This document shows, piece after piece, positions 19,591-31,543 of a stretch of DNA of 64,000 nucleotides. Origin of the DNA: Pyrus communis. Its lineage: Eukaryota; Streptophyta; Magnoliopsida; Rosales; Rosaceae. The position numbers were made by a program, and so were the translations under genes. Every line of letters begins with the position of its first letter. Positions within the stretch are counted from its first letter, which is position 1. The notes beneath the pieces were generated by a model. That model was not told the DNA's origin. It did not search any database and worked only from the letters and a program-made list of their open reading frames with translations. The stretch covers positions 744,001 through 808,000 of the forward strand of contig NW_026908883.1 in the NCBI RefSeq assembly GCF_963583255.1, given 5' to 3'.

Positions 19591-21541
19591 GGCGGAAACC
19601 AGTTCAAGAGTAAGCCTGTGGAGTCACTATGATCAAAGCCTCAATGCAATTACCAAGGAGAAGAGGGAATTTACACTCCATAACCAGATTTGCGTCCCTA
19701 AAACTCTTCTCTTTGTTAATTACATTCTGCCATGTTTAGTATGTTTAGTTGCTTTTTGTGTGTTTACTTATGTTTTGTGTGAATCTATGCTTAAAACATT
19801 GAGGACAATGTTTGATTTAAGTGTGGGGGGGTAACTAAGTATATTTGATGCAAATTCATGGGATTTTATCACCCATAACTTCAAATGTTGTTCCTTGCTG
19901 TTTTAAGATGTTTTTAAGTTGTTTTGGAGTGTTTTAGTTTGTTTTGTTTTTATAACTCCGAAAATCACATAAAAATTTGAAAAACGAGTTTTAAAAAGCC
20001 TAAAAAGAGTGTTTTGAGTCGTTTTTGTGTGTTTGTGTCTTAGTATACCTTCCAACACAATGATAAGGATTTGGTTTGTAATTGCATGACGGTTAAAAAG
20101 AGTTATTAACATAGAGGAAAGTTTGATTTACTCTTGATATTTTTTTGCTTGGTTATGGTTATAATGTATGACTTCACATGCAATCATAAAAGAAAAATTC
20201 GTTTTAGTAACATGCTTGAAGGAAGGAACTCAAACAAACGCTACAACCCTGTGAGACTCGAGCCATTACCTTCGTTGGAGAGTTATTTTCTGTGATTCTT
20301 TGTTTTCTAAAGTTGTTGCATGATCTCATTATTCCTTACTTGGTTGCTACTTAGAATGCAATTGTATCATGATAGAACTAAATGCTAGAACTTATATCCG
20401 TTTCATTCAAAGCATGACATTGAATTGCATAACATATATCAAGATGAAGTTGTGTAGTTGCCACCCTAACCAAATAGCCTTACTTCCCATATTTCGTATT
20501 TGTTATTAGTTTTAACCCCGTTGAACCTCGTTTAGCCTATTTTCTTTGCTAACCACATCACCCCTTACCTAGCCTAGATTAGGACCATCCGTACCCTTGT
20601 TCTTGAAGCATAGTAAGCATGACGGATAATGAATTCCTTTTGATTAATATGTTGCAGAAAATAAGTGTGGGGGAAGGGATTTTTGTGTGTATGTATGTGC
20701 CTAAGTCTTAAAGGAGGCACGGGAAAAAGAAAAAAAAAATGTGAGAAAAAGAAGAAGAAAAGAAAGAAAAAGAGTGAAAATAAGTGAGAATGGACTCACA
20801 AGTGTGATTGTTGAAGAAAGGGCCCAAAAAGTTTGAATATGGCCCTAAGTTTTGTGTGACTTTCCCTTGGGTGTTCAAAGTTGACTTCTGCGTTCTAAAG
20901 GGAATTCTAAGTGCCTAATTCAATACTTTGCTCACTATTGCTTAAAGAACGTTTGTTTTCCCTATCCTTTCATTGTTAGCCAACTCCCCAAGCCCCGTTA
21001 CAACCTTTGACTTCTATCTTGATCGTTATGTGTTCAATAATGTGGAGTTTGGAATTGATATGAGCTTATGGAATCACTGGTTCTCGTTCTAAGTAGTAGC
21101 ATTCAATTCATGAGATCATATTCATGTCATTGTCGTAAATCCAGAAAATGCTTTCTTTGATATAACATATGTGAGTGTTAGAATTCATATTTACATCAAT
21201 CTTCTCACATATAACTTAGTGTAGGGAGTGTAGTCAGAAAATCTGTGTGAAAAACGAGTGCATATCTTGTAAGGATTTGAGCAAATTCTATAAGGCATGT
21301 TACTACATTCAAAACATGGTTTTAAATGCTTAATTGTGAAATAATATGTGGTGACTATGATTAAGAATGTACTTAAGTGTGAAGATGACTAAAATCTATG
21401 GGAGTAATGATTTTTAACTTGTCATGTGCATTGGAAATCCTTGAGACGATTGTTGGAAGGTTTAGGTTGTGTTTTTCTTGTTCAGTGTCGTTTTGGTTTT
21501 GATTTCTTTTGTTTTGTTTTGCTCGAGGACTAGCAAAAGAT
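19591..21541 (+). other. NA-1 3' noncoding region
   Basis: Related throughout to 12480-14255 of Ath-1. AAGTGTGGGGG-type tracts at 19819-19831 and 20663-20673, an A-rich stretch near 20725-20790, and the true polypurine tract at 21542. No genes. Confidence 0.85.
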
Positions 21542-21556
21542 AAGTGTGGGGGTATT
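21542..21556 (+). other. NA-1 3' polypurine tract
   Basis: AAGTGTGGGGGTATT directly before the 3' LTR. Confidence 0.8.
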
Positions 21557-24032
21557 TGATAGGAGCATATTCATGCGACTTAAATGGCTTGTTCTCGTGC
21601 ATTTACGTTATGTTTCTTTAGTTATTTTAGTACTTTAAGCTATTTTCGTCTGTTTGTAGGTTCTAAGGGAAAAGTATGCAAAAGGATGCCTTTTGGATCC
21701 TTTTGGAGCAAATTAGAGATTGGAATGGATATCATATGCTTGGAGCCAAGAGGATGGACGAAATTGAAGGATTCCTCCTCCATTGCAGCCACATGCACAT
21801 TCAATCATTCACACCAAAACCTTGCACATGCTTTCCCATTTCATTATTCATTCACCTTGCAGCCACTCCACATGCATTTCTAGCTTTTTCTTTGCATTCC
21901 CCCTTTAATCAACACATGCATCCACTCACCAAGAAATCATTCATTCCACATGCACCCAAAACACCACCAGAAATCATCATTGCCGTGGGTACCTATCCCA
22001 TTTCAGATTGTCATTCCACTTCATTGCACATGCATCTTCATAATTCAACACATGCATTCATTATTTATTTACTTTGCATCCTTTAATTTAATCACATGCA
22101 CATTCAAACAAACACAATCATTCCAGCCATACCTTGCATTTTCAGATTGTTCCTCCATCATTGCACCACAATGCAGCCACATGCACTTGTTCCTCTAACA
22201 TTTCAGCCACTTGCACTCCCATTCTCTCCCAAAACCGTGCACATGCCTTCTCCTTGCATTTCCAGCCATTCCACATGCTATTTCAGCCACATGCACTCAT
22301 AATCATTCAACCAACATGTGCACATGCAACCTAGCTGTCATGTTCCCCCCATTTCACCTATAAACACTCATTCATACACAATTCATTCACAACAGAAATT
22401 GGTCCCTTGGGGCCGTGCCCTTCACAAACACCATCCATTCCATTCATACACTTCATCCATTGCCGAAATGTAGACCATAAACCCCCCTTTGTGCCGTGAG
22501 TCTTCCTTACAAATCCAAACACCATCCTTCCATTCCTCCACCACTACCCAAACCATTCACACCATCAAACTATCCTTAGACCTTGTGCTACAACGAAGAG
22601 GAAGATAAGAGTGCCTAAACGTTCATACAATTCAAGTTTGAGTTGTTGGAATGTTTAGGTGTTTCTTTGATTTCTATGTTTAATTTCAATACTCTTTGTT
22701 TTGTACGAATGAGGCATGGAAGAGAAGAGTGCCTAAACGTTCATACAATTCAAGTTTGAGTTGTTGGAATGTTTAGGTGTTTCTTTGATTCTCTTTGTTT
22801 TGTATCATAAGGAACTAAACTCCCCCTTGGTTGGGGGGTGATTCGAATATATGTTTATGCTTGCATTTTGATTTGATTACTTCTAATTGCGTTTCATAAG
22901 TTGTGATTCAATTTGTTTAACCGTTTTATTGATAACTTATTTATGTATGTTTATTGAGAGTGCACGCTTAATTTTCATGCATGAATATGACGCTAGAATA
23001 TAAGTGAGTTTCACCTAATAGTTATGAACTTATATTCATAAGTAGTGGAGGTTGCTTATAAACAATCGCGTTATACGAATTCTTGGCAAGAGTTTCATGC
23101 ATTCATAGTAACGAATGCCTCGTCAACACTTATAATTTTCATAGAGCGTAATGATTCTTGCTTGTACCTCTTCTATGCATTCATGTTGAGGACTTGTGGG
23201 GAATGTTTTGAATTGTCGTATGCATCATCCAATTCAATAACGTTAGGAAGATTTGAAGGTTAATTAGTGCATCACGGTTAACTTGGGGTGTTGAGTATCA
23301 TAGTTTATTGAAATGCAATTGGAAATCATTTTATTATGCAAGTATAACATGTATGGAGATGAACCCCTTAGCCATTCTATCATCCATTCATTCCATTCCA
23401 TCAAATTCGTTTTACAATCTGTTTAGTTTATTAACTTGTTTTGTTATTTCAATTTTCGTATAAATCTAAATCCCCCTTTACTTTAATGTCCAATTTAGTT
23501 AGAAATCAATTTAGTTTGTGCTTTTAAGTGTTTTGATTCATTTTATTTCCCAATTTCGTCCAGATTCACCAAAGTGCTCAAAACTGCCCAGAAAGTGATT
23601 TTAAGGCAGTTTTGAGTGTTTTGGGTGATGTTTGAGTCTTTTGGTTTGTTTTAATGTTTTAAGTGTTTAGTTTTACATTCTTTAAGTTAGTTTAGTGTTT
23701 TATATTGTGTTTTTACGTTCTTGATTCATTTTATTTCCCAATTTCGTCCAGATTCACCAAAGTGCTCAAAACTGCCCAGAAAGTGATTTTAAGGCAGTTT
23801 TGAGTGTTTTGGGTGATGTTTGAGTCTTTTGGTTTGTCTTAGTGTTTTAAAGTTTAGTTTTGAATTCTTTGAGTCTAGTATAGTGTTTCATATTGTTATT
23901 TTACGTTTTTGAGTCAAATCCAAGTGGTTAACAATCCCTCCTAATCCCCGGTCCAGAACGATCCCTACTTATACATATACTACAATTTGACGAAAAGAGG
24001 GTTTAATTTGTGTGCGTATAAATCTCGCATCA
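21557..24032 (+). repeat. NA-1 3' LTR
   Basis: 2,476 bp, nearly identical to 14465-16939; differences include 21696 (GGATCC for GGAGCC) and a one-base insertion near 22150. Followed by the target duplication GGCAT and the rest of the Ath-1 3' LTR. Confidence 0.95.
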
Positions 24033-25877
24033 GGCATGAGGATGGACGAATTTGAAGGCTTGAATTCAGTTAGGGAGCTGCAAGGGGGCCTAAAAAAAAC
24101 CTTATTTCTAGAAGGCTTTATCTATTCACACATGGTGCCTAATTTCTAGCTTGTCTCCTAGCCGTCCTAGCTTGTCTCCTAGCCGTCCTAGCTTGTCACT
24201 AGCCGTCCTAGCTTGTCTCCTAGCCGTCCTAGCTTGTCTCCTAGCCGTCCTAGCTTGTCACTAGCCGTCCTACCTTGTCTCCTAGCCGTCCTACCTTGTC
24301 ACTAGCCGTCCTACCTTGTCTCCTAGCCGTCACTAGCCGTCCTACCTTGTCTCCTAGCCGTCACTAGCCGTCCTACCTTGTCTCCTAGCCGTCCTATCTT
24401 GTCTCCTACCTTGTCCAAGCTACACACATATATCCTTTAAGTGTTTCATGTATAGAATTTCTGGTACAAAAACCTTTTGGTTTCAACTAAGTTCAAAACC
24501 TTTCCTAGCCCTATAAATAAGGCTTTGCAGCAAGGCACTAGGGGGATCACTCATTCACCCAATTTTCGTCAATTCATCTAGCCACACCACTCTACACATC
24601 CTAAAATCCTAGAAACACAATTCCAGCCAAACACTACACCTTGCCGTGCCTATCCTCCATCCAATTCCATAATCCCTGATCCTAAAACACATCCCAACCA
24701 TCTCATCCACCTTTGTGCCGTAGCAAGGAGAAAGAAGGAAAGACTCTTGGATGCTCAAGCTTCGTCGTTGGTGCATTCTAGGTGTAATTCGTTTTATGAT
24801 TTCAATGTTTAATTTATTTTCCTTTCATTTTGCTATGAACATGAGTGGCTAAACCCCTATTCGTTAGGGGTGATTTCGAAGCCATAACTATGTGTGCAAG
24901 TTGATTTGATAAATTCCAGTTATGAGTTCTTGAATCGTGAATGCAATTGGCTTAACTGTGCGAGTAATAACGTATTTGTGTTTGTTAATTAGGGGCCGAC
25001 ACTTAATTGGCTTGCATGAATATGATGCTAGAATATAAGTTTGTTTCACATAATTGTCACACACTTATATTCACAAGTAGTGAAGGTTGCTAGTCACAAT
25101 CGCGTTAAGTTCAATTCCTAGCATAAGTGTCATGATGTCATAGTCACAAGTGCTTTGTCAATGCTTATAGTTTTCATTGAACGTAATGATCTTTGATTGT
25201 ATCTTTATTATGATGTCATGTAAGGAACTTTTGAAGAATACTTTGGGTTGTCGTATGATGTCATCCAATTCAATAACACAAGGAAAACTTGAGAATTAAC
25301 TAAGTGATGTCACGGTTAATTTGGGGCATTGTCATTCATAATTCTATGAAGGAATAACTAGAAATCGAGTCATTTGCATACTTGTCATGTGTGGAGAAAG
25401 AACCCCTAACTAGTCCGTCATCCATTAAAAACCCCAAAAACGTTTCAAAATCAGTTTTACTTTGCAATCTGTTTTCTCAACTTTAATTTCGTCCAAATCA
25501 AATCCCCCTTTACTTTGAAGTCTCAATTTAGTTAGAAATTGTTTTGGTTCATGTTTTTAAGTGTTTTGAGTCAAGTTTTCAACCAATTTCGTCCAAATTA
25601 GTGTAGGTGCTCAAAACTGCCCAGAAAGTGGTTTTTAGGCAGTTTTGAGTCTTCTAGTTGCTGTTTTGAGTTTTTGTTTTGTTTTAGTGTTTTAACTTTG
25701 GTTTTTCATTCTTTGAGTCCAAATTAGTGTTTTTAACTTTGTTTTGGAGTTCTTAGGTCAGTTTTCAAGAGTTTAGCAATCCCTCCTAATCCCCGGTTTT
25801 GAACGATCCCTACTTACATACTTTGCTACAATTGTCAAAAGAGGGTTTAATTTGTGTGCTTAATATATTTCGCATCA
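24033..25877 (+). repeat. Ath-1 3' LTR, right part
   Basis: GGCAT (24033-24037) is the target duplication; the LTR proper resumes at 24038. Contains the minisatellite (24142-24410), TATAAATA near 24513, the U5 hairpin (25610-25649) and the end CGCATCA, then GAATG. Confidence 0.95.
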
Positions 25878-25882
25878 GAATG

Positions 25883-26748
25883 TGATTTGCTTATCTAAGC
25901 TATTAAAACTGGTCTATGTATGTGGGTTGGGGGTTAACACTTAATTTGCATGCATAAACTTTATGCTAGAGTATAGGGGGGGTTTCACGTAATTGTTATT
26001 CACTTATATTCACAAGTAGTGGAGGTTGCTAGTCTCAATCGCGTTAAGTAAATCCTTGGTATGAGTCTCATGCGTTTCATAGTGATGAATGCCTTGTCAA
26101 TGCTTATAGTTTTCACGAAACTTAATGACTTTTGATATGTATCTTTGTTATGCATCTCATATAAAGAACTTGAAAAAGATAATTTGGTTGTAATGCGTTT
26201 TCATTCAATTCAATGAAATAAGGAAAACTTGAGGGTTAGTTGTGCGATGCAACTAGTTTGGGGCATTGTCATTCATAGTCTAAAGGAGTAATAACTGGAC
26301 ATTGGTTCGTATGCATATATCATGTGTGGAGAAAGACCCTCTAACTAGCCTTCCACCCATTTACTTTACTTAAATTCGTTTTTCAAAAGTGTTTTATACA
26401 AAGTTTTTGTTTTGAGTCTAAAAATTCGTCAAAAACAATCCCCATTTTGTTTAGTCTTCATATTTGAGTCAAAACCTGTTTTCTTTTAGTCTTTTGAGTC
26501 AACTCAAGTCCTATTTTCGTCCAAAACCTTTATTGAGTCTAAAATTGAGTCTTTTTTAGTACTGGTTGCTGTTTTAAGTGTCTAAAGTTAGTTTTGAGTC
26601 CATAGAGTCTAATTTAGTGTTTTTGAGTCTTATTTACATAGATTAGCATCCGTAGTTAATCCCCGGTCTAGAACGATCCCTACTTACATATCTACTACAA
26701 TTGTCACAAATAGGGTTTAATTTGTCTGTCAAGTTAATTTTCACATCA
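25883..26748 (+). mobile_element. Ath-2 5' LTR, right part
   Basis: Continues the LTR from 2436. It ends TTTTCACATCA, the variant end of this family, and is followed by a primer-binding site. It lacks the Ath-1-type hairpin. Confidence 0.9.
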
Positions 26749-26753
26749 AATTT

Positions 26754-26771
26754 TGGCGCCGTTGCCGGGGA
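26754..26771 (+). other. Ath-2 primer-binding site (tRNA-Asp)
   Basis: TGGCGCCGTTGCCGGGGA, then TTAGCAAACTTGCTAATCCC, a short inverted repeat overlapping its 3' end. Confidence 0.9.
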
Positions 26772-26911
26772 TTAGCAAACTTGCTAATCCCTTTTGTTTG
26801 TGTATTGTCTTTTTAGTGTCTTTTTGTTGTCTTTGTGTTTTTTTTAAGTGTACCGTGCCTTTTAAATAGATTGCGGATTTGGTTGTGTTCTTTATTTTCA
26901 GGTACTAGTTT

Positions 26912-29295
26912 ATGACTCGTCGTTCTCAACCTATTCGTGCAAACATATTGGATTTTGACGACGATTTTGAACGAACTTTGAGAAGAAAGAGTAAGCAACC
27001 GGAACCTTATCCACCTAGTTCAAGTTCAGATTCCGAATCTGAAATGGAAGAAGAAGAAAGCATGGCGGCGAACAATCGAACAATCAAAGAACTTTCGGCC
27101 TCGGGACTAGGCAATGCCGTACCTTTGTGCATTCAATATCCTATGGCTGCCCAAGGCAAGACCGATGAGTTCGAATTGAAGTCTAGCTTGTTGCATCACA
27201 TTCCCAAATACCATGGTTTGTCCATGGAAGATCCAAACAAGAATCTTAAGGAGTTTGAAGTGGTATTTTCGAATATGACACCCATCAATGTCGATGGGAC
27301 ATTTTGAAGATGAAGGCTTTTCCATTCTCTCTTCTAGAAAAGGCTAAAGATTGGCTATACGAATTGGCACCTGGAACCGTCACTTCTTGGGAAAGCATGA
27401 AGCGGGCATTCTTAGAGAAATTCTTCCCAACTTCAAGAGTGATTATTTTGAGGAAGAAAATAAGTGGCATTCAACAAAACCAAGGGAAGTCTTTTCTGGC
27501 ATATTATGAACGTTTCAAGACTCTAGTTGCATCGTGCCCTCAACATCAAATGAAGGAAGAACTTTTAATTCAATATTTCTACGAGGGGCTTCTTCCAATA
27601 GAGAGACAAATGCTAGATGCCTCGGCGGGAGGCGCTTTGGTTGACAAAACACCCATGGCGACCAAGGTTTTAATTGCAAATAGAGCGTTGAATGCACAAC
27701 AATATGAAGGTGTTGGTCAAAGAGACACCCCACGGCAGCAAGTGAATGAGGTAAGTTCCCAATCCAACATTCAATCTCAATTAGCTAATCTTACTTCTAT
27801 TGTGTCTCAGATGGCCGAAGGAATGAGGATACAAGGACCAAGTGTATGTGGCGTATGTTCTATCCAATGACATCATTCGGACAAGTGCCCTCAATTGATT
27901 GAGAATGGGGGATGGGAAAGTGCAAATGCCATTGGATTTCCAAGCCAAAATCAGCCAAGGAATGATCCATATTCCAACATATACAATCCGGGTTGGAGAG
28001 GCCATCCAAATTTCAAGTGGAGGGAGCCTCAACAACCTCCACAACAAGGAGGCGTTAGACAACAACCCCCGGGGTTTTACACCAAAACCTACGGCAATGA
28101 TCCAACCCCACCCCAATTTGCCCAAAACAATCAAGGTACGTCTTTAGATAATGCTACACTTCTTAAGTTACTTACCAATTTGTCTCAGGGGCAAGAAAAT
28201 CAAAACAAAGCATTGCAAAACCAAGAAAAGGCAATGCAAAACCAAGACAAAAGGATGGACCACTTAGAGAAGCAAATTGGGCAGATTGCGGAGTTTGTAG
28301 GACAATTCCGAGACCAAGGCAAGCTCCCCAGCTCAACCATTGTCAATCCAAAGGGAGGGTTTGAAACCGCCAAGGCCATTACGTTGAGAAGTGGTAAGGA
28401 GCTTGGAAATCATCCAAAACCATCCAAACAAAGCCTTAATGAGGAGAAAGAACTGCTGCAAGAAGAAGAGCAGGGAGCAAAGGCCACAGCAAGGGAAGCC
28501 AAAACCTTGCCGCAAGGACACCAAAACCATCCCAAACCACCAAGGTGAGTCCAAATTCGAATTTGTCTAGTTCTATTCCACTAAATGTGCCCTTTCCTAG
28601 CAGGTTTCTGCAATCTAAGACAGAGGAGGATGAAAAAGACATCCTGGAGACGTATAGGAAGGTGCATGTCAATATCCCGTTCCTTGATGCAATAAAGCAA
28701 ATTCCGAAGTACGCTAAGTTTTTGAGGAAGATTTGTACAACAAGGAAACGAATTCGGGAGAAGGAGGTGGTACATGTAAGTGAGAATGTCTCTGCAATGT
28801 TGCAAAGAAAGCTGCCACCTAAATGCAAAGATCCAGGTAGTTTTACTATCCCTTGTGTAATTGGTAATACAAGGTTCGAACATGCTATGCTGGATTTAGG
28901 TACATCAATTAATGTCATGCCATACTCTGTTTATGCATCTATGAATCTAGGAGAGCTTAAAAATGATGGTGTTATTATTCAATTAGCCGATCGATCTAAT
29001 GCATACCCGAGAGGAGTTTTGGAAGATGTTTTGGTGCAGGTAGACCACTTGATTTTTCCTGCAGATTTCTATGTGCTTGACATGGAGGATTCAACCCACT
29101 CTCCACCATCGCCACTCTTACTTGGACGACCTTTCATGAAAACAGCCCATACCAAGATTGACGTGGCCAAGGGAGCCTTAACTATGGAGTTTGGTGGTGA
29201 TACGATTAACTTTAAGGTTTCTGAATACATTGAGAATCCTAATGATGTTCGTTCTTGTTTTGCCATTGGTACAATTAAAAATATAGGGCAGGAAC
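26912..29295 (+). pseudogene. gag-pro: Ath-2 gag-protease, degraded
   Basis: Same domain order as Ath-1 gag-pro: acidic N-terminus, RTIKELSASG, gag core, zinc knuckle, ITLRSGKE linker, protease with DLGTS and LLLGRPF. Lesions: loss of one base in the A run near 27299 (Ath-3 keeps it), TGA at 27868-27870 inside the zinc knuckle (GGA to TGA), and a frame change near 28500-28545. The coding region ends at 29295 because Ath-3 was inserted; pol is beyond the window. No full-length product is possible. Confidence 0.9.
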
Positions 29296-29581
29296 TGATA
29301 GGAGCATATTTATGCTACTTAGTTATGTTGTTTCCTTGCATTTGGGGAGTTAATTACTATTTATTTCAGTCTTTTAAGTTATTTTCGTATGTTTTTAGGT
29401 CCTAATGGCAAAAGGAGCAAGAAAGTGCATTTTGAGGCTATTTGGAGCATTTTTGGGCATGGATTGGATAGCTTAATCATGGAGTAAAGAGGATGGACGA
29501 AATTGAAGTCAAGAAGGGCTAGGAAAGGCTACAAATCTGGTGGAGGAAGTCCAAATGCAAAGAGGATAAGGAAGAAGCAAG

Positions 29582-31543
29582 TGATAGAAGCATATTTAGG
29601 CGACTTACTTTGCTTGTTTTCGTGCATTTATATTTTTAATTCATAGTTGTTTTAGTCGTTTAAGCCATTTTCGTGTGTTTTTAGGTTCATATGGCTAAGG
29701 AAGCAAAAAGATGCATTTTGGAGCATTTTGGAGCAAAATTGGACTTGGAATGGATAGCTTATGTTTGGAGCAAAAGGAATGGACGAAATTGAAGGATTCC
29801 TAATCCATTGCAGCCACATGCATTCACATGCATAAATCAGCCACATGCATCTCCCATCACCATATCAGATTTCCATCATATTCACATGCATTCCATCCTT
29901 TAAAACATTGCACATGCACTCCCTTTAATTAATTAAGCCACATGCACTCCCATCCATTTCATCATTGCAGCCAACACATGCTTTCACATGCATTTTCAGA
30001 TTGTCCCCTTGCACATGCAGCCACATATTCATTGCACATGCAATTCCAACCCACATGCATCCTTTAATCATTCAAACATGCAGCCACATTCCCTCCTAGC
30101 TGTCATGTTCCCCCCATTTCACCTATAAATAAGCATTCATTCTCATTCATTCTTCCACATTTCAGAAAATCATCCATTCACACCAAGAAACATCCCCTTG
30201 GCCGTGAGTTTCCCTACAAATCCAAACACCACTCCTCTTCCATTTCCATCACTCCCCAAACCATTCACACCATCAAACTATCCTTAGACCTTGTGCTACA
30301 ACGAAGAGGAAGAGAAGAGTGCCTAAACGTTCATACAATTCAAGTTTGAGTTGTTGGAATGTTTAGGTGTTTCTTTGATTTCAATGTTAATTTCAATACT
30401 CTTTGTTTTGTACGTATGAGGAATGGAAGAGAAGAGTGCCTAAACGTTCATACAATTCAAGTTTGAGTTGTTGGAATGTTTAGGTGTTTCTTTGATTTCA
30501 ATGTTATGAAGAACTAAACCCCCCTTAGCTAGGGGGTGATTCGAAATATATGTTTATACTTGCATTTTGATTTGATTACTTCTAATTGCGTTTCATAAGT
30601 TGTGGATTCAATTTGTTTAACCGTTTGATTGATAACTTATTTATGTATGTTTATTGAGAATGCGCGCTTAATTTTCATGCATGAATATGACGCTAGAATA
30701 TAAGTGAGTTTCACCTAATCGTTATGAACTTATATTCACAAGTAGTGGAGGTTGCTTATAAACAATCGCGTTAAACGAATTCTTGGCATAAGTTTCATGC
30801 AATCATAGTAACGAATGCCCCGTCAACACTTATAATTTTCATAGAGCGTAATGATTCTTGCTTGTATCTCTATTATGCAATCATGTAGGGGACTTGTGGG
30901 GAATGTTTTGGGTTGTCGTATGCAATCATCCAATTCAATAACGTTAGGAAGATTTGAAGGTTAATTAGTGCATCACGGTTAACTTGGAGTGTTGAGAATT
31001 AATGATTTATTGAAATGCAATTGGAAATCGTTTTATTATGCAAGTATAACATGTATGGAGATGAACCCCTTAGCTAGCCTTCATTCCATTCAATTCTATC
31101 ACACATTCACATTTACATTTTGCTTTTACTTACAATCTGTTCTTTTAGTTTAAATTCGTCAAATTAAAATCCCCCTTTTCTTTATTGTCTAATTTAGTTA
31201 GAAAGTGTCTTAGTTTGTGTTTATAAGAGTTTTGAGTCATTTTGTTACACAAATTCGTCCAAATTTGTGTTTGTGCTCAAATCTGCCCAGAAAGTGGTTT
31301 TTAGGCAGATTTGAGTGTGTTTGTGTTGTTTTGAGTTTTTTGGTTTGTTTTAGTGTTTTAAAGTTTAGTTTTGCATTCTTTGAGTCTAGTATAGTGTTTC
31401 ATATTGTTATTTTACGTTTTTGAGTCAAATCCAAGTGGTTAACAATCCCTCCTAATCCCCGGTCTAGAACGATCCCTACTTATAAATATACTACAATTTG
31501 ACGAAAAGAGGGTTTAATTTGTGTGCGTATAAATCTCGCATCA
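29582..31543 (+). mobile_element. S2: solo LTR in Ath-3 5' LTR
   Basis: 1,962 bp from TGATAGAAGC (one base off the usual start) to CGCATCA, duplication GCAAG (29577-29581, 31544-31548). CATGCA-rich U3 (29815-30085), TATAAATA at 30124-30131, and a U5 hairpin of the T-A stem type at 31276-31315. Confidence 0.94.
31276..31315 (+). promoter_or_regulatory. U5 hairpin, T-A stem variant
   Basis: CTCAAATCTGCC / GGCAGATTTGAG, 12 perfect pairs, loop with CAGAAAGTG. Differs from the Ath-1 stem by a paired change on both arms. Confidence 0.7.

Larger units (their letters stand above)
14465..24032 (+). mobile_element. NA-1: non-autonomous element with antisense gene, inserted in Ath-1 3' LTR
   Basis: Two nearly identical LTRs (14465-16939 and 21557-24032; I saw about seven differences) and target duplication GGCAT at 14460-14464 and 24033-24037. 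The internal part has a primer-binding site, a 14-codon gag relic, the antisense ORF, its upstream module and the Athila 3' noncoding region, but no gag-pol. Oddly, after the first LTR comes 310 bp of the right-hand target flank (16940-17250) and a second copy of the last 62 bp of the LTR (17251-17312) before the primer-binding site. Confidence 0.92.
2437..25877 (+). mobile_element. Ath-1: complete Athila-like LTR retrotransposon with nested insertions
   Basis: Both LTRs, tRNA-Asp primer-binding site, gag-protease, reverse transcriptase, RNase H, integrase, 3' noncoding region and polypurine tract are present in order, and the element is bounded by GAATG duplications. Removing nested S1 (9968-12229 plus duplication) and NA-1 (14465-24032 plus duplication) leaves about 11.6 kb, a usual Athila size. 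The LTRs differ by only a handful of substitutions by eye, plus repeat-number changes, so insertion is recent. Defects: a gag-pro/pol frame break near 7395, one extra C in 8142-8145, and TAG at 9862-9864. No env-like gene is visible. Confidence 0.95.
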
